The notes beneath the pieces are model-generated. The model saw nothing but the letters and a program-made list of their open reading frames with translations. It searched no databases and was not told where the DNA came from. DNA of 61,309 nucleotides from the NCBI GenBank assembly GCA_027019085.1, contig JALUXG010000027.1, positions 1 to 61,309 of the forward strand, written 5' to 3'. Shown here one piece after another: positions 35,833-44,726 of the stretch. How positions within the stretch are numbered: the stretch's first letter is position 1; each line of letters opens with the position of its first letter. The position numbers were made by a program, and so were the translations under genes. The stretch comes from Rhodanobacteraceae bacterium. GTDB lineage: Bacteria > Pseudomonadota > Gammaproteobacteria > Xanthomonadales > Rhodanobacteraceae.

Positions 35833-36420
35833 TCAACTGAAGGAAACCTTCGGTGCCTGCCGTGCAGCGGGGTCTTCGAGCTGCAGCAGTTCCGCCGGCT
35901 GGAATCCGAAGTGCCCGGCCACCAGCGTATTGGGAAACACCTCGCGCCGGTTGTTGTAGCCCATCACGGCATCGTTGTAGGCCTGACGTGCGAAGGCGAT
36001 ACGGTTTTCGGTGGAACTCAGCTCCTCCGACAACTGCATCATGTTCTGGTTGGCCTTCAGGTCAGGATACGCCTCGGACAGGGCGAACAGGTGCCCCAGA
36101 GTCTGGCTGAGTGCATTCTCGGCCCCCGACAGTCGCTGCATGGCCTCCGGATCGCCCGGTTTGGCCTTGGCGCCGGCGAGTCCGGACATGGCGGCATTGC
36201 GCGCCTGGATGACCGCTTCCAGGGTTTCCCTTTCGTGCTTGAGGTAACCCTTGGCGGTCTCGACAAGATTCGGGATCAGGTCGTGGCGACGTGTCAGTTG
36301 CACGTCGATCTGCGCAAAAGCGTTCTTGTAGCCATTGCGGGCCCGCACCAGGCCATTGTAGACGCTGACCAGGTACCCGACGATCAGCACCAGCACGATC
36401 AACAGGACGATGAAAGTCAT
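35833..36420 (-). CDS. lemA: LemA-family protein
   Basis: 195 aa. One N-terminal membrane helix (MTFIVLLIVLVLIVGYLVSV) is followed by the LemA helical bundle: YNGLVRARNGYKNAFAQIDV, QLTRRHDLIPNLVETAKGYL and SSTENRIAFARQAYNDAVMG, ending YNNRREVFPNTLVAGHFGF. The ATG at 36418-36420 places the anchor at the very N-terminus, as expected. LemA proteins are often coupled to M48 proteases, as here, but their biochemical role is not established. Confidence 0.93.
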   Translation of the reverse strand: MTFIVLLIVLVLIVGYLVSVYNGLVRARNGYKNAFAQIDVQLTRRHDLIPNLVETAKGYLKHERETLEAVIQARNAAMSGLAGAKAKPGDPEAMQRLSGAENALSQTLGHLFALSEAYPDLKANQNMMQLSEELSSTENRIAFARQAYNDAVMGYNNRREVFPNTLVAGHFGFQPAELLQLEDPAARQAPKVSFS

Positions 36421-36665
36421 CGCTCGCTCCCCACCCGCGCAATGCGGTCTGCGTGCCAACGAGAATAGCATGACCGTTTGCTGCGAATCCCGCTTGTCGA
36501 TTGTCGTGCAGGCGTCGGCTGCAGCTTCAACACGCTGCCCGCGGCACCGTGGAGTTGCGTGACGATCCGGCCATGATGCATCGGAAATCCACATGGACGG
36601 CAACGCGCACGGCAGGAAACCTGCGAGTCCTGCGCGCAGCCGTCATCCCACCGCCGACATGAATG

Positions 36666-37673
36666 TCACGAGCCGAGGTTGAATTCGATCCTGCGGGTCA
36701 TGGTGACCGGGAAGGGCTTGCCATTGCGCAGGGCAGGACGGAATTTCCAGCGGCTGACCGCGTTGATTGCTGCGCGGTCAAATACACGCCTTGGGGTGGC
36801 ATCGAGTACCTTGGCATTGACCACGTCACCCTGGACATTGACCGTGAATTGCACATCGACCCAGCCGCTCTGGTTCATGCGAATGGCTTGCCTGGGATAC
36901 CGCGGTTGCACGGAATTGATCAGAACCGCGTTCTGAATCGTGACCGCCGCCTGGGCGGGCTCCGTCTCCTGGCTGGCCGGCTTCGCTGCCGGCTGGTTCG
37001 AGCTGGCTGTCTGCTGCACAGCCTTTTTGGCTGCAGCAGCTTCCTGCGCGGCCTGCTGCTCCTGTTTTTTCCTGGCTGCAGCAGCAGCCTGCTGCTTTTG
37101 CGCCGCCTGCTGTTTGGCCAGCTGTTGTGCCTGTGCCTGCTGCTGTTCCTGCGAGGCGGTCTTGCGCTGGGCATCGAGCTTGGAGCGCAGGATGGTCAGG
37201 GTGTAATTGTCCGGATCGGCCTTGGCCAGCAGGTCGATCTCGCGCTGTGCCTCGGCAAAGTTGCGGTTGTTGATGTCCTGCTCGGCTTCGTTGGCACCGA
37301 AGGGGAAGGTCTCACGCAAGGCTTCCCTGGCGACCGGATTGTTCGGTTGGCGCTCAAGCACCTTCAGGTAGAAATCGAAGGCATTGTTTCCGGCCGGCGC
37401 AAGCAGTCGCTCGTCCTTGACAGCCTTGGCCGCTTCGGCAAGCAACTGGTCGGTACTCATGGCCGCCACGTTGGCCGGGGCGGGTGCAGCCTTCTTCCTG
37501 ACAGTGCTCTTGCTGGCCACGGCGCCTGACAGCTGCTCGCCCTGGACTGCATTGAGGTGCGGCCTGATCACGAGAAACCAGCCTGCCACGGCAATCACCG
37601 CAATGATGATGATGGTGAAAAGCAAGCTGGACGAAACCGCGCCTCGCGCGCGGCAGCGATATGCATGTTTCAT
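36666..37673 (-). CDS. TonB-like energy transducer
   Basis: 335 aa. An N-terminal membrane anchor (SSSLLFTIIIIAVIAVAGWF) is followed by a periplasmic region. That region has a TPR-like helical stretch, a long Gln/Ala/Lys-rich linker (about residues 175-240) and the C-terminal TonB fold: VLINSVQPRYPRQAIRMNQS, GWVDVQFTVNVQGDV and RRVFDRAAINAVSRWKFRP. The linker is Gln/Ala-rich, not Pro-rich as in classic TonB. The start at 37673 has AGGAA upstream; an ATG at 37691 is in frame. No exbB/exbD gene is adjacent. It could energise receptors such as the one at 51406-53952. Confidence 0.85.
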   Translation of the reverse strand: MKHAYRCRARGAVSSSLLFTIIIIAVIAVAGWFLVIRPHLNAVQGEQLSGAVASKSTVRKKAAPAPANVAAMSTDQLLAEAAKAVKDERLLAPAGNNAFDFYLKVLERQPNNPVAREALRETFPFGANEAEQDINNRNFAEAQREIDLLAKADPDNYTLTILRSKLDAQRKTASQEQQQAQAQQLAKQQAAQKQQAAAAARKKQEQQAAQEAAAAKKAVQQTASSNQPAAKPASQETEPAQAAVTIQNAVLINSVQPRYPRQAIRMNQSGWVDVQFTVNVQGDVVNAKVLDATPRRVFDRAAINAVSRWKFRPALRNGKPFPVTMTRRIEFNLGS

Positions 37674-37862
37674 TCGGGTATTCCTGGTCATTTACAACGT
37701 TGCTACCAGATCCATACCCGCGCCCCCTGTCGTTCCCCTGTCGAAGAACCCAGACCCTGCGGCCTGATTGCAGCGCGGTTTCCCCAGACAAGGTACCCCC
37801 AACTCGCGCCAGTGCCAATAGCCCACCGCGTGAACAATGCTGACAGGGCCCACAAATGAAAA

Positions 37863-37882
37863 GCCCCGGAATGTTCCGGGGC
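37863..37882 (-). terminator. Rho-independent terminator of the metJ-H1 gene
   Basis: On the minus strand a GCCCCGGA/TCCGGGGC stem with a 4-nt loop is followed by TTTTCATT. It lies about 85 nt past the stop of the MetJ-H1 gene. Confidence 0.8.
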
Positions 37883-37965
37883 CAATGCGTCCTGCCGTAT
37901 CGGACCCCTGCGCTGGGCGGCCACAGGGGGTCCGGGCGCGTCTGGCACGCCTGTCTTCGTGATGA

Positions 37966-38754
37966 TTATCGACGCTTGCTGCGCGTTGCTCTTGACACGC
38001 GTGCGGCAGCCGGGGTCGCCGCAGGTGACACAGCTGACGCGGCCTTTTTTGCAGCCGGCTTGCGTGCAACCTTGCGGGCAGTCTTCTTTGCCGGCTTCTT
38101 CGCCACCTTGCGCACTGCTTTCCTGGCCACCTTTTTCCCGGCAGCTTTCCTTGCCGGTTTCTTCGCTACTTTCTTTGCAGCTTTCTTGGTGGCTTTCTTG
38201 GCTGTCTTCTTGGCTGTCTTCTTGGCTGCTTTCTTGACTACCTTCTTCGCCACCTTCTTCGCGGCTTTCCGGGTCGTCTTCTTTGCAGCCTTCTTCACGC
38301 TCTTCTTGGCCGTGGCGCGGCGCGTGGTGGCCTTGCGGGCCGCGGCGGTCTTCTTCGCCGTTTTCTTTGCCGCCTTGCGTGCCGTCTTCTTCACTGCCGT
38401 CTTCTTCCTGGCAGCGGCCTTCTTCACGGCCTTCTTCGCGGCCGGCTTGCGGGTTGCTGTTTTCTTGGCCGCCTTGCGCGCGGCCGGTTTCTTCGCGACT
38501 TTCTTCTTTGTCGTAGCCATGGTTCGTCTCAGCTCCTCATCGGTTGGCAGTGGTTGCCCAGTAAAGGCATGCAGGAACGCTTCAACCAGCAGGTCGCTGT
38601 TGGTCGCGTGCCTGAGGTTGTTGACCTGGCGGCGGGTTCGTTCATCTGACAGCAGGCGAAGTACATGGACGGGAACGGACACGGTTACCTTGCGCACCGC
38701 CCCCGCTTTCTTTCCGTGATCGATGTACGGCTTGATGTACTTCGTAGCTGCCAT
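37966..38754 (-). CDS. metJ: MetJ methionine repressor fused to a histone H1-like tail
   Basis: 262 aa. Residues 1-78 are a clear MetJ ribbon-helix-helix repressor. [16 protein letters not shown] contains the DNA-contact beta strand, and the helix A/B core is [33 protein letters not shown]. The long runs are nearly identical to E. coli MetJ, including the SAM-binding region. The usual C-terminal about 30 residues of MetJ are absent. From M79 ([20 protein letters not shown]) to the end the protein is Lys/Ala/Thr repeats of the AKK-type, like bacterial H1/AlgP-type nucleoproteins, ending SRATRSKRR. Expected role: SAM-dependent repression of met genes plus non-specific DNA compaction. The start is ATG 38754; an upstream extension is unlikely. 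GcvH and GcvT lie upstream. Confidence 0.93.
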   Translation of the reverse strand: MAATKYIKPYIDHGKKAGAVRKVTVSVPVHVLRLLSDERTRRQVNNLRHATNSDLLVEAFLHAFTGQPLPTDEELRRTMATTKKKVAKKPAARKAAKKTATRKPAAKKAVKKAAARKKTAVKKTARKAAKKTAKKTAAARKATTRRATAKKSVKKAAKKTTRKAAKKVAKKVVKKAAKKTAKKTAKKATKKAAKKVAKKPARKAAGKKVARKAVRKVAKKPAKKTARKVARKPAAKKAASAVSPAATPAAARVSRATRSKRR

Positions 38755-38783
38755 ATCGCAAACCAATCCACCATTGGGCGCAA

Positions 38784-38812
38784 AAACTAGTCCCGTACAC
38801 ACGCGCTGTCAA
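38784..38812 (-). promoter_or_regulatory. Promoter of the metJ-H1 gene
   Basis: The minus strand reads TTGACA (38807-38812), a 17-nt spacer and TAGTTT (38784-38789). The predicted start near 38778 leaves a leader of about 24 nt before the ATG. No strong Shine-Dalgarno is visible (GGTGGATTGG is the nearest purine-rich stretch). Confidence 0.65.
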
Positions 38813-38908
38813 TCAATTTGCATGCAAAAAAAATGACGCCGTATCGGTCGCGATGCAATCCACAACCCGGCCAGCATCGCAATGAAGAGAAAATGGCTGA
38901 TCACACAT

Positions 38909-38932
38909 GGACGTATAGACGTCTATACGTAA
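38909..38932. promoter_or_regulatory. Met-box palindrome upstream of metJ-H1
   Basis: A perfect 20-bp palindrome at 38911-38930 is centred on AGACGTCT (38917-38924). In 8-bp frame the neighbours are GGACGTAT (6/8) and ATACGTAA (5/8). It shares 15 identical nt with the metX operator at 13605-13619. It lies about 100 bp upstream of the predicted metJ -35, so it may control another promoter, work at a distance, or mark a longer metJ transcript. Confidence 0.65.
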
Positions 38933-39021
38933 ATACACGATATGCCATCCTGTACCGCGCATGCGGCTGCGGAGGCGCGTCCGATTCAGCGCAAGCAACG
39001 TTGCATATGCCTGCGGCCAAA

Positions 39022-39058
39022 ATGCAAAAGCGCCACCCGTGATGCATGGGTGGCGCTT
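39022..39058 (-). terminator. Rho-independent terminator of gcvH
   Basis: An 11-bp stem AAGCGCCACCC/GGGTGGCGCTT (39028-39038 and 39048-39058) with a 9-nt loop. On the minus strand it is followed by TTGCATTTT. It lies about 68 nt past the gcvH stop. Confidence 0.8.
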
Positions 39059-39125
39059 CAAGTGCATGTTTTCACTGCATATATACCGAACGCCAACCGA
39101 TCGGCAGGCACGGCAATGACGCTCG

Positions 39126-39521
39126 TCAGTCTTCCTCGCCTTCGATCAATTCGGCATAGGATTCGGGGTCGAGAAGATCATCCAGTTCCGCCTTGTTGTC
39201 AGGGCGCAGCACGAATATCCAACCTTCACCATAGGCATCGGTATTGATCAACTCGGGGCCGTCATCGAGCGCGGAATTGACTTCGACCACCTCGCCGTGG
39301 ATCGGCGCATATACATCCGAAGCGGCCTTCACCGACTCGACAACCGCGCACCCGTTGTCCGGTCCAACCTGCGCACCGACTTCGGGCAGCTCCACATACA
39401 CCAGGTCGCCAAGCTGCTGCTGTGCATGATCGGAGATGCCCACGCGAACCAGGCCGTCGTCTTCCAGACGCGCCCATTCGTGGGACTTGAGGAATTTCAG
39501 ATCGCCGGGAATCTCGCTCAT
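39126..39521 (-). CDS. gcvH: Glycine cleavage system H protein
   Basis: 131 aa lipoyl carrier. The start is [20 protein letters not shown]. The lipoylated Lys lies in [20 protein letters not shown] (short window ESVKAASD). The C-terminus is typical ([17 protein letters not shown]). It shuttles the aminomethyl group between the P, T and L proteins. It lies 66 nt after gcvT on the same strand; gcvP is not in the window. Confidence 0.97.
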   Translation of the reverse strand: MSEIPGDLKFLKSHEWARLEDDGLVRVGISDHAQQQLGDLVYVELPEVGAQVGPDNGCAVVESVKAASDVYAPIHGEVVEVNSALDDGPELINTDAYGEGWIFVLRPDNKAELDDLLDPESYAELIEGEED

Positions 39522-39587
39522 GGTTCGGTCCTGTTGCCGTGTGTGTGGTGGAGGGATTGTAGTGTGTCCGGTGCCGCCAGATCGAGT

Positions 39588-40688
39588 TCAGATGCCCTCG
39601 CCGGGCTTGCCGTCACGCACGAACGGCGGACGCACCACACGGGCGTTGATCTCGCGCCCGCGAATGTCGACGCGAACCTGCCCTGGCTCGCCCGCCGGCA
39701 CCCGTGCCAGGGCGATGGCCATGGACAGGGTCGGCGAATAACTTCCGGAAAGCACTTCGCCTTCACCGACACCGGTCAGGACCTTCTGGCCGTGCCGCAA
39801 CACGCCCTTGCCCTCCAGCACCAGCCCGACCATGCGCCGCGGCACACCTTCCGCCTTTTGTTGCTCCAGGGCATCGCGACCGATGAAATCGCGACCGTCG
39901 TCGAGGGCCACGGTCCATCCGAGCGCCGCCTCCCATGGCGTCACGTTTTCGTCCATGTCCTGGCCGTACAGGTTGAGGCCTGCCTCCAGACGCAGTGTGT
40001 CGCGTGCGGCAAGACCCGCCGGCTGCACGCCGGCATCGAGCAATGCCTGCCACAGCAACTGGGCATGTCCGTTGTCGACCATGAGCTCGAAACCGTCTTC
40101 GCCGGTGTAGCCGGTACGCGCCACGAACAGGGGCACGCCATGCAGCGCCTGCGCGGCAGCAGCCCGGAACCGGCCCATGGCGCGCATGCGTTCACGGTCG
40201 ACTTCGGCCAGCAGTCCGATCAGTTTCTCGCGTGCCTGCGGACCCTGCACCGCCAGCATGGCCATGTCGTCGCGTACCCGGACCTCGACCTCGAATGGTG
40301 CTGCCTGCCCGCGTATCCAGGCCAGGTCCTTTTCACGCGTGGCCGCATTGACCACGAGTCGGAAAAAGTGCTCGCCCAGGTAATACACGATCAGGTCGTC
40401 GATCACCCCGCCGCGGGCATTGAGCATGCACGCATACAACGCCCGGCCATGCTCGGTGAGCTTGTCCACGCTGTTGGCAAGAAGACGCCGAAGGAAGTCG
40501 CGCACGCGCTCGCCATGCAGGTCAACCACGGTCATGTGCGAGACGTCGAACATGCCCGCGGCCTTGCGCACCGCATGATGCTCCTCGATCTGCGAGCCGT
40601 AGTTGAGCGGCATGTCCCAGCCGCCGAAATCGACCATGCGCGCACCGAGCTTGCGATGTGCTTCGTTGAGAACGGTCTTTGCGGTCAT
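39588..40688 (-). CDS. gcvT: Glycine cleavage system T protein (aminomethyltransferase)
   Basis: 366 aa. It releases ammonia and makes 5,10-methylene-THF from the H-protein-bound aminomethyl group. Family marks are [49 protein letters not shown] and [18 protein letters not shown]. The ATG at 40686-40688 begins [15 protein letters not shown]; the longer in-frame version runs through a repeat element and is not real. The one-carbon units feed methionine synthesis, so its position next to the MetJ-H1 gene may be meaningful. Confidence 0.97.
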   Translation of the reverse strand: MTAKTVLNEAHRKLGARMVDFGGWDMPLNYGSQIEEHHAVRKAAGMFDVSHMTVVDLHGERVRDFLRRLLANSVDKLTEHGRALYACMLNARGGVIDDLIVYYLGEHFFRLVVNAATREKDLAWIRGQAAPFEVEVRVRDDMAMLAVQGPQAREKLIGLLAEVDRERMRAMGRFRAAAAQALHGVPLFVARTGYTGEDGFELMVDNGHAQLLWQALLDAGVQPAGLAARDTLRLEAGLNLYGQDMDENVTPWEAALGWTVALDDGRDFIGRDALEQQKAEGVPRRMVGLVLEGKGVLRHGQKVLTGVGEGEVLSGSYSPTLSMAIALARVPAGEPGQVRVDIRGREINARVVRPPFVRDGKPGEGI

Positions 40689-40718
40689 GTGGGACTCATC
40701 GGGCAATCGGGGTCGATC

Positions 40719-40747
40719 ATTATCGCTGCGCACCGGAACGGTTTCCA
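40719..40747 (-). promoter_or_regulatory. Candidate gcvT promoter
   Basis: The minus strand reads TGGAAA (40742-40747), a 17-nt spacer and GATAAT (40719-40724), about 30 nt ahead of the gcvT ATG. No glycine riboswitch blocks were found in the leader. Confidence 0.5.
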
Positions 40748-40784
40748 GCCACGCGTGCAGTTGCATCCGAAGGCTCATGAATCC

Positions 40785-40869
40785 CGTCATCCGTGCGCAA
40801 GCAGGGACACTGCCAGCTTCAGAGCGTTGCAATTTGAAGCACAGGATCCCGGCATGCGCCGGGATGACG
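40785..40869. repeat. Imperfect inverted-repeat element (dispersed intergenic type)
   Basis: About 85 bp flanked by CGTCATCC...GTGCGCAAGCAGGGA and its imperfect inverse TCCCGGCATGCGCCGGGATGACG (broken into parts). Such 'CGTCATCC/GGATGACG' elements with internal hairpins are common dispersed repeats in proteobacterial genomes. It sits between alkB and gcvT. Confidence 0.6.
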
Positions 40870-40894
40870 AACCCGGGGAAGTCCCGAGGTGCGA

Positions 40895-41524
40895 TCAACG
40901 AGGGGTCTCACCAGGTTGCCCGATGTGCCGGAAGGTCAGGTTCAACCGCGCCGCATGCACGCGGCGGCTGCGCGGCAGGGCATGGCGGTAATTGCGCTGG
41001 GTGCCGCCCGCCATGCGCAGCAGGCTGCCATGCGCAAGCGCAAGCTCCAGTGCCTGCCCGGCGCCATTCCGCGCACGCAGGCAGAACCGCCGTGCCGCAC
41101 CCAGGCTGATGCTGGCAATGACCGGCGCGGGACCCAGCTCCGGTTCGTCGTCGCTGTGCCAGCCCATGGCGTCGCGCCCGTCGCGGTACAGGTTGGCCAG
41201 CACGCTGTTGAAACGCGCGCCGCAGGCATCCTCGGCACGCTCGCGCAGGATGCGCAGCGTCGGCGTCCAGGGATGCGGTTCGAAGCGCGTGCCGCTGTAG
41301 CGGTACACGGCATGCGGATCGCCGATCCAGCAACTGAGTCGCGGCGCAACCTGTTCGCGACCGAACAGACGCAGGCGGTGTTGCTCGAAGGCAATCTCCT
41401 CCTGCAGCGTGGCAAACAGGGCATCGGCCTCTTCCGCCGCCAGCCAGCCTGGCCAGATCGCGATATCCGCGCCGGGCAGTTGCGGCCGCAGGAAAGTCTC
41501 GCAGGGAAACCACGCGTGCTGCAT
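40895..41524 (-). CDS. alkB: AlkB-family Fe(II)/2-oxoglutarate dioxygenase
   Basis: 209 aa. AlkB repairs N1-methyladenine and N3-methylcytosine by oxidative demethylation. Iron ligands are in [12 protein letters not shown] (H and D) and the distal His in [10 protein letters not shown]. The 2-oxoglutarate Arg is in [11 protein letters not shown]. The substrate lid segment [14 protein letters not shown] is present. The start [14 protein letters not shown] at 41524 lies 10 nt past the amidase stop, so the two form one unit. Confidence 0.93.
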   Translation of the reverse strand: MQHAWFPCETFLRPQLPGADIAIWPGWLAAEEADALFATLQEEIAFEQHRLRLFGREQVAPRLSCWIGDPHAVYRYSGTRFEPHPWTPTLRILRERAEDACGARFNSVLANLYRDGRDAMGWHSDDEPELGPAPVIASISLGAARRFCLRARNGAGQALELALAHGSLLRMAGGTQRNYRHALPRSRRVHAARLNLTFRHIGQPGETPR

Positions 41525-41534
41525 CACACTCTCG

Positions 41535-42947
41535 TCAACTTCCCGCCGGCGGTTCGATCGGATACTCCGGTGCCGTATCGAGGCTGGCCGCACAGATCTG
41601 CGCAAGTTCCAGCAGGCGCAGGTCGGAGCCGCGCGGCCCCACGAACTGCAGGCCCGTGGGCAGGCCCGACTTGGTCGCGCCCATCGGTATGCTGACCGCC
41701 GGGCAACCGGCCAGGCTGGCGAAGCTGGTCAGGTCGGCCTGGTTGTCCGGCACCTTCGCATCCAGCGGGAAGGCCGCCTGCGGCGTGGTCGGCAGCACCA
41801 GCACGTCCACTTGCGCAAACAGGCGACGCATTTTCAGTGTGGCTTCGTCCAGCACCCGGTCGGCGGCAACATGGTCCACGGCATCCAGGCCACGCGCATA
41901 ATCGAGCATGGCGCGAAAAGCCGTGGAGACCGGGTGCCTGCTGTCGTCCAGGTCGGCGGCAAAGGTCTCCAGCATCTCGGTTTCCATCAGCATCAGGCCC
42001 GCGCGGCGCGTGCGTGCGAAGTCCCAGTCGCTGAAGTCCACCTGCCGCCGTTCGCCAAGCTCGAAGGGCAGGCGGGAAATCGCTTCATCGAAGCAGTCCG
42101 CAACCTCGGACTCCACGCCCGATGCACGAAGATCCGGCAGGATGCCGGTACGCAGCCGGCCCGGTTCCCAGTCGGGGGGTGCGAACGCCACCCGCCGGTG
42201 CCGTGACCGCGGGTCGTCGGCGTCGTAGCCGGCAAGCACCTGCAGCAGCACGACCAGGTCATCGACACCACGGGCCACCAGGCCGATGGTGTCCAGCCGG
42301 CGCGCAGCAGGCACCACGCCGCGCATGGATATTTCCCCGTGCGTGGGTCGCAGCGCATACACGCCGCAATAACTGGCGGGAATGCGAATCGAGCCGAGAC
42401 TGTCGGTGCCGATGCCGACCGCGGCCATGCCCGTCGCCACCGCGACCACGGTCCCGCCGGACGATCCACCCGCCACGCATGCGGGATGCATCGGATTGCG
42501 TGCGCTGACGCCGTGCGCGTTGCGCCCGGTGGCCCCGAGGGCGCCCTCGTCCATGCTGGTCTTGCCCATCAGCACGGCGCCGGCCGCGCGCAGGCGCGAG
42601 ACCACATGGGCATCATGCAGGGCATCGTGCCCTTCACGTCCGGGCAGGCCGGCACGGGTGGGCCAGCCGGCCATGTCGATGTTGTCCTTGATCGCCACCG
42701 GAATCCCGTCCAGACGCCCGATCACGCCTTTCTCGCGGCGCTTGCCGGCACCGATCACCTGGTCCTGGACCAGCGCCGGACGCACATCCACAAACGCGCC
42801 AAGCACCGGATTGAGGCGCTCGTAGGCATCCATGCAGGCGTCGGCGAGATGCTGGGGGCGCATGCGCCCGGCTGCCAGCCAGTGCAGCATCTGCACCATG
42901 CTGGCGCGACGAAGGTCGTGTTCGGTGGGGGGCGCGTCTTGTTGCAT
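41535..42947 (-). CDS. Amidase-signature family hydrolase
   Basis: 470 aa with the Ser-cisSer-Lys triad of the amidase signature: Lys in VAIKDNIDMAG, the Ser-rich VAGGSSGGTVVAVAT, and the nucleophile Ser in GTDSLGSIRIPASYCGVY (GSIR). It resembles GatA-type enzymes but is not beside gatB/gatC, so a free amidase is more likely than tRNA amidotransferase. The substrate is unknown. GGAGG sits about 5 nt ahead of the ATG at 42945-42947. Confidence 0.9.
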   Translation of the reverse strand: MQQDAPPTEHDLRRASMVQMLHWLAAGRMRPQHLADACMDAYERLNPVLGAFVDVRPALVQDQVIGAGKRREKGVIGRLDGIPVAIKDNIDMAGWPTRAGLPGREGHDALHDAHVVSRLRAAGAVLMGKTSMDEGALGATGRNAHGVSARNPMHPACVAGGSSGGTVVAVATGMAAVGIGTDSLGSIRIPASYCGVYALRPTHGEISMRGVVPAARRLDTIGLVARGVDDLVVLLQVLAGYDADDPRSRHRRVAFAPPDWEPGRLRTGILPDLRASGVESEVADCFDEAISRLPFELGERRQVDFSDWDFARTRRAGLMLMETEMLETFAADLDDSRHPVSTAFRAMLDYARGLDAVDHVAADRVLDEATLKMRRLFAQVDVLVLPTTPQAAFPLDAKVPDNQADLTSFASLAGCPAVSIPMGATKSGLPTGLQFVGPRGSDLRLLELAQICAASLDTAPEYPIEPPAGS

Positions 42948-43119
42948 GAAACCTCCGCTTGCCTGGCCTGGCTTCCATGAACGCGCAAAACCCGGATCAA
43001 CGCAAGCAAGCCTGGCAGCGAAGGATGCATTTGCCGCCCGCGCCGCGAACACGGACAATCAACGTCCGCAACACTGTGCGCTTTGCGCATCATCCACGTA
43101 CACGCACCCGGAGCCGGCC

Positions 43120-44721
43120 ATGAGCGAACGCGAAAGCATGGAATACGATGTCGTCACCGTCGGTGCCGGACCGGCCGGGCTGGCCTTCGCCATGCGTCTG
43201 AAGCAGCTCAAACCGGAACTGTCGGTATGCGTGATCGAGAAGGCCTCGACGATCGGCGCCCAGATCCTCTCCGGTGCGGTGATCGAAACCGCGCCGCTGG
43301 ACGCGCTGCTTCCCGACTGGCGCAAGCAGCCACCGCCCATCTGCGTGCCGGTCACCGGGGATGCCTTGCTGCTGTTGCGCGATCCGCACCGCGCGCGCAG
43401 GCTACCGACGCCGCCGCAGATGCACAATCGCGGCAACGTCATCGTCAGCCTTGGCGCCCTGTGCGCGTGGCTGGCGCCGCAGGCCGAGGCGCTGGGCGTG
43501 GACGTCTTCCCCGGATTCGCCGCCGCCGAACCGCTGTTCGACGACACCGGCGCCGTCGCCGGCGTGCGCATTGGCGACATGGGCGTGGCGCGCGACGGCG
43601 CGCACAAGGCCGGGTACACCCAGGGCATCGACATCCGCGCCCGGACCACGGTGCTTGCCGAAGGCTGCCGCGGACACCTGTCCAAGATGCTCATCGCCCG
43701 GTACGCACTGGACAAGGACTGCGATCCGCAGACCTACGGCATCGGCATCAAGGAGCTGTGGCAGGTACCCGAGGGCCGCGTCACCCCCGGCAAGGTGGTG
43801 CATACCCTGGGCTGGCCGCTGGACCCGGAGACCTACGGCGGAGGCTTTCTCTATCACCTGGACGACAATCGCATCGCGATCGGATTCGTCGCCGGACTCG
43901 ATTACCGCGACCCCACATTCTCGCCGTTCGAGGCTTTCCAGCAACTCAAGCATCACCATGACATCAAGAGCCTGCTCGAAGGCGGACAGATCCTGTCTTC
44001 CGGTGCACGGGCGCTGGTCGAGGGCGGTTTCCAGTCCCTGCCGAAGGTGGAGATGCCCGGCGCGCTGCTGATCGGCGATGCCGCGGGGCTGCTCAACGTG
44101 CCCAAGATCAAGGGTACCCACCAGGCCATGCGCTCGGGCATGCTCGCCGCCGAACACCTTGCCGCCCACGGCACGGCCGAGGGCTTTGATCACAGCCTGC
44201 GCGCATCGCCCGTGGTGTCGGAGCTGAGGAAAGTGCGCAACGTGCGCCCGGGCTTCCACAAGGGGCTGTGGCGCGGCCTGGCCAACGCGGCCTGGGAAAC
44301 CGTGACCGCCGGCCATTCGCCGTGGACGCTCAGGAACCATGCCGACCATGCATCGCTGCACAAGCTGGGCACCTTCGAGCGCCCCAGGCGCGACTACGTC
44401 ACGCGGGACCTGCCGCCACGCGACCGGCTGGCCAGCGTGTATTTCGCCGCCACCGAGCACGACGAGGACCAGCCGGTGCACCTGAAGGTCGCCGACACCA
44501 CGGTGTGCGTGACGCGCTGCGCCGAGGAATACGGCAACCCGTGCACGCAGTTCTGCCCGGCCCAGGTCTACGAAATCGTCGGCGAGGGCGATGAACGGCG
44601 CCTGCAGATCAATGCCGCCAACTGCGTACACTGCAAGACCTGCGACATCAAGGATCCCTACCAGATCATCGACTGGGTGACCCCCGAGGGCGGTTCCGGG
44701 CCCAGCTACCGCAACCTCTGA
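43120..44721 (+). CDS. Electron transfer flavoprotein-ubiquinone oxidoreductase
   Basis: 533 aa. It passes electrons from ETF to quinone. The FAD-binding motif VTVGAGPAGLAFAMRL is at the N-terminus. The [4Fe-4S] cluster Cys are at the C-terminus: CTQFCPAQVYEI and NCVHCKTCDIKDP. Other family marks are GAQILSGAVIE, GLLNVPKIKGTHQAMRSG and YGGGFLYHLDD. Together with etfB and etfA at 55.5-57.6 kb and FadE it forms the fatty-acid oxidation electron route. It is the first gene of a three-gene plus-strand run. Confidence 0.97.
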   Translation: MSERESMEYDVVTVGAGPAGLAFAMRLKQLKPELSVCVIEKASTIGAQILSGAVIETAPLDALLPDWRKQPPPICVPVTGDALLLLRDPHRARRLPTPPQMHNRGNVIVSLGALCAWLAPQAEALGVDVFPGFAAAEPLFDDTGAVAGVRIGDMGVARDGAHKAGYTQGIDIRARTTVLAEGCRGHLSKMLIARYALDKDCDPQTYGIGIKELWQVPEGRVTPGKVVHTLGWPLDPETYGGGFLYHLDDNRIAIGFVAGLDYRDPTFSPFEAFQQLKHHHDIKSLLEGGQILSSGARALVEGGFQSLPKVEMPGALLIGDAAGLLNVPKIKGTHQAMRSGMLAAEHLAAHGTAEGFDHSLRASPVVSELRKVRNVRPGFHKGLWRGLANAAWETVTAGHSPWTLRNHADHASLHKLGTFERPRRDYVTRDLPPRDRLASVYFAATEHDEDQPVHLKVADTTVCVTRCAEEYGNPCTQFCPAQVYEIVGEGDERRLQINAANCVHCKTCDIKDPYQIIDWVTPEGGSGPSYRNL

Positions 44722-44726
44722 CCCCC

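Larger units (their letters stand above)
38755..39125. other. Intergenic region between gcvH and metJ-H1
   Basis: This 371-bp gap holds the metJ-H1 promoter (38784-38812), the met-box palindrome (38909-38932) and the gcvH terminator (39022-39058). An A-run (about 38826-38833) precedes ATGACGCC. No credible gene was found. Composition is more AT-rich than the flanking coding DNA, as expected for a control region. Confidence 0.6.

Noticed and set aside
37856-38719. Phe/Ala-rich plus-strand frame opposite the H1-like tail
   Set aside because: It is the mirror of the Lys/Ala repeat (AAG/GCC reads as CTT/GGC in reverse) and has no start context; it also runs through the terminator.
40689-40894. 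Glycine riboswitch ahead of gcvT
   Set aside because: None of the conserved glycine-aptamer blocks were found on the minus strand; the region holds a plain promoter candidate and a dispersed repeat.
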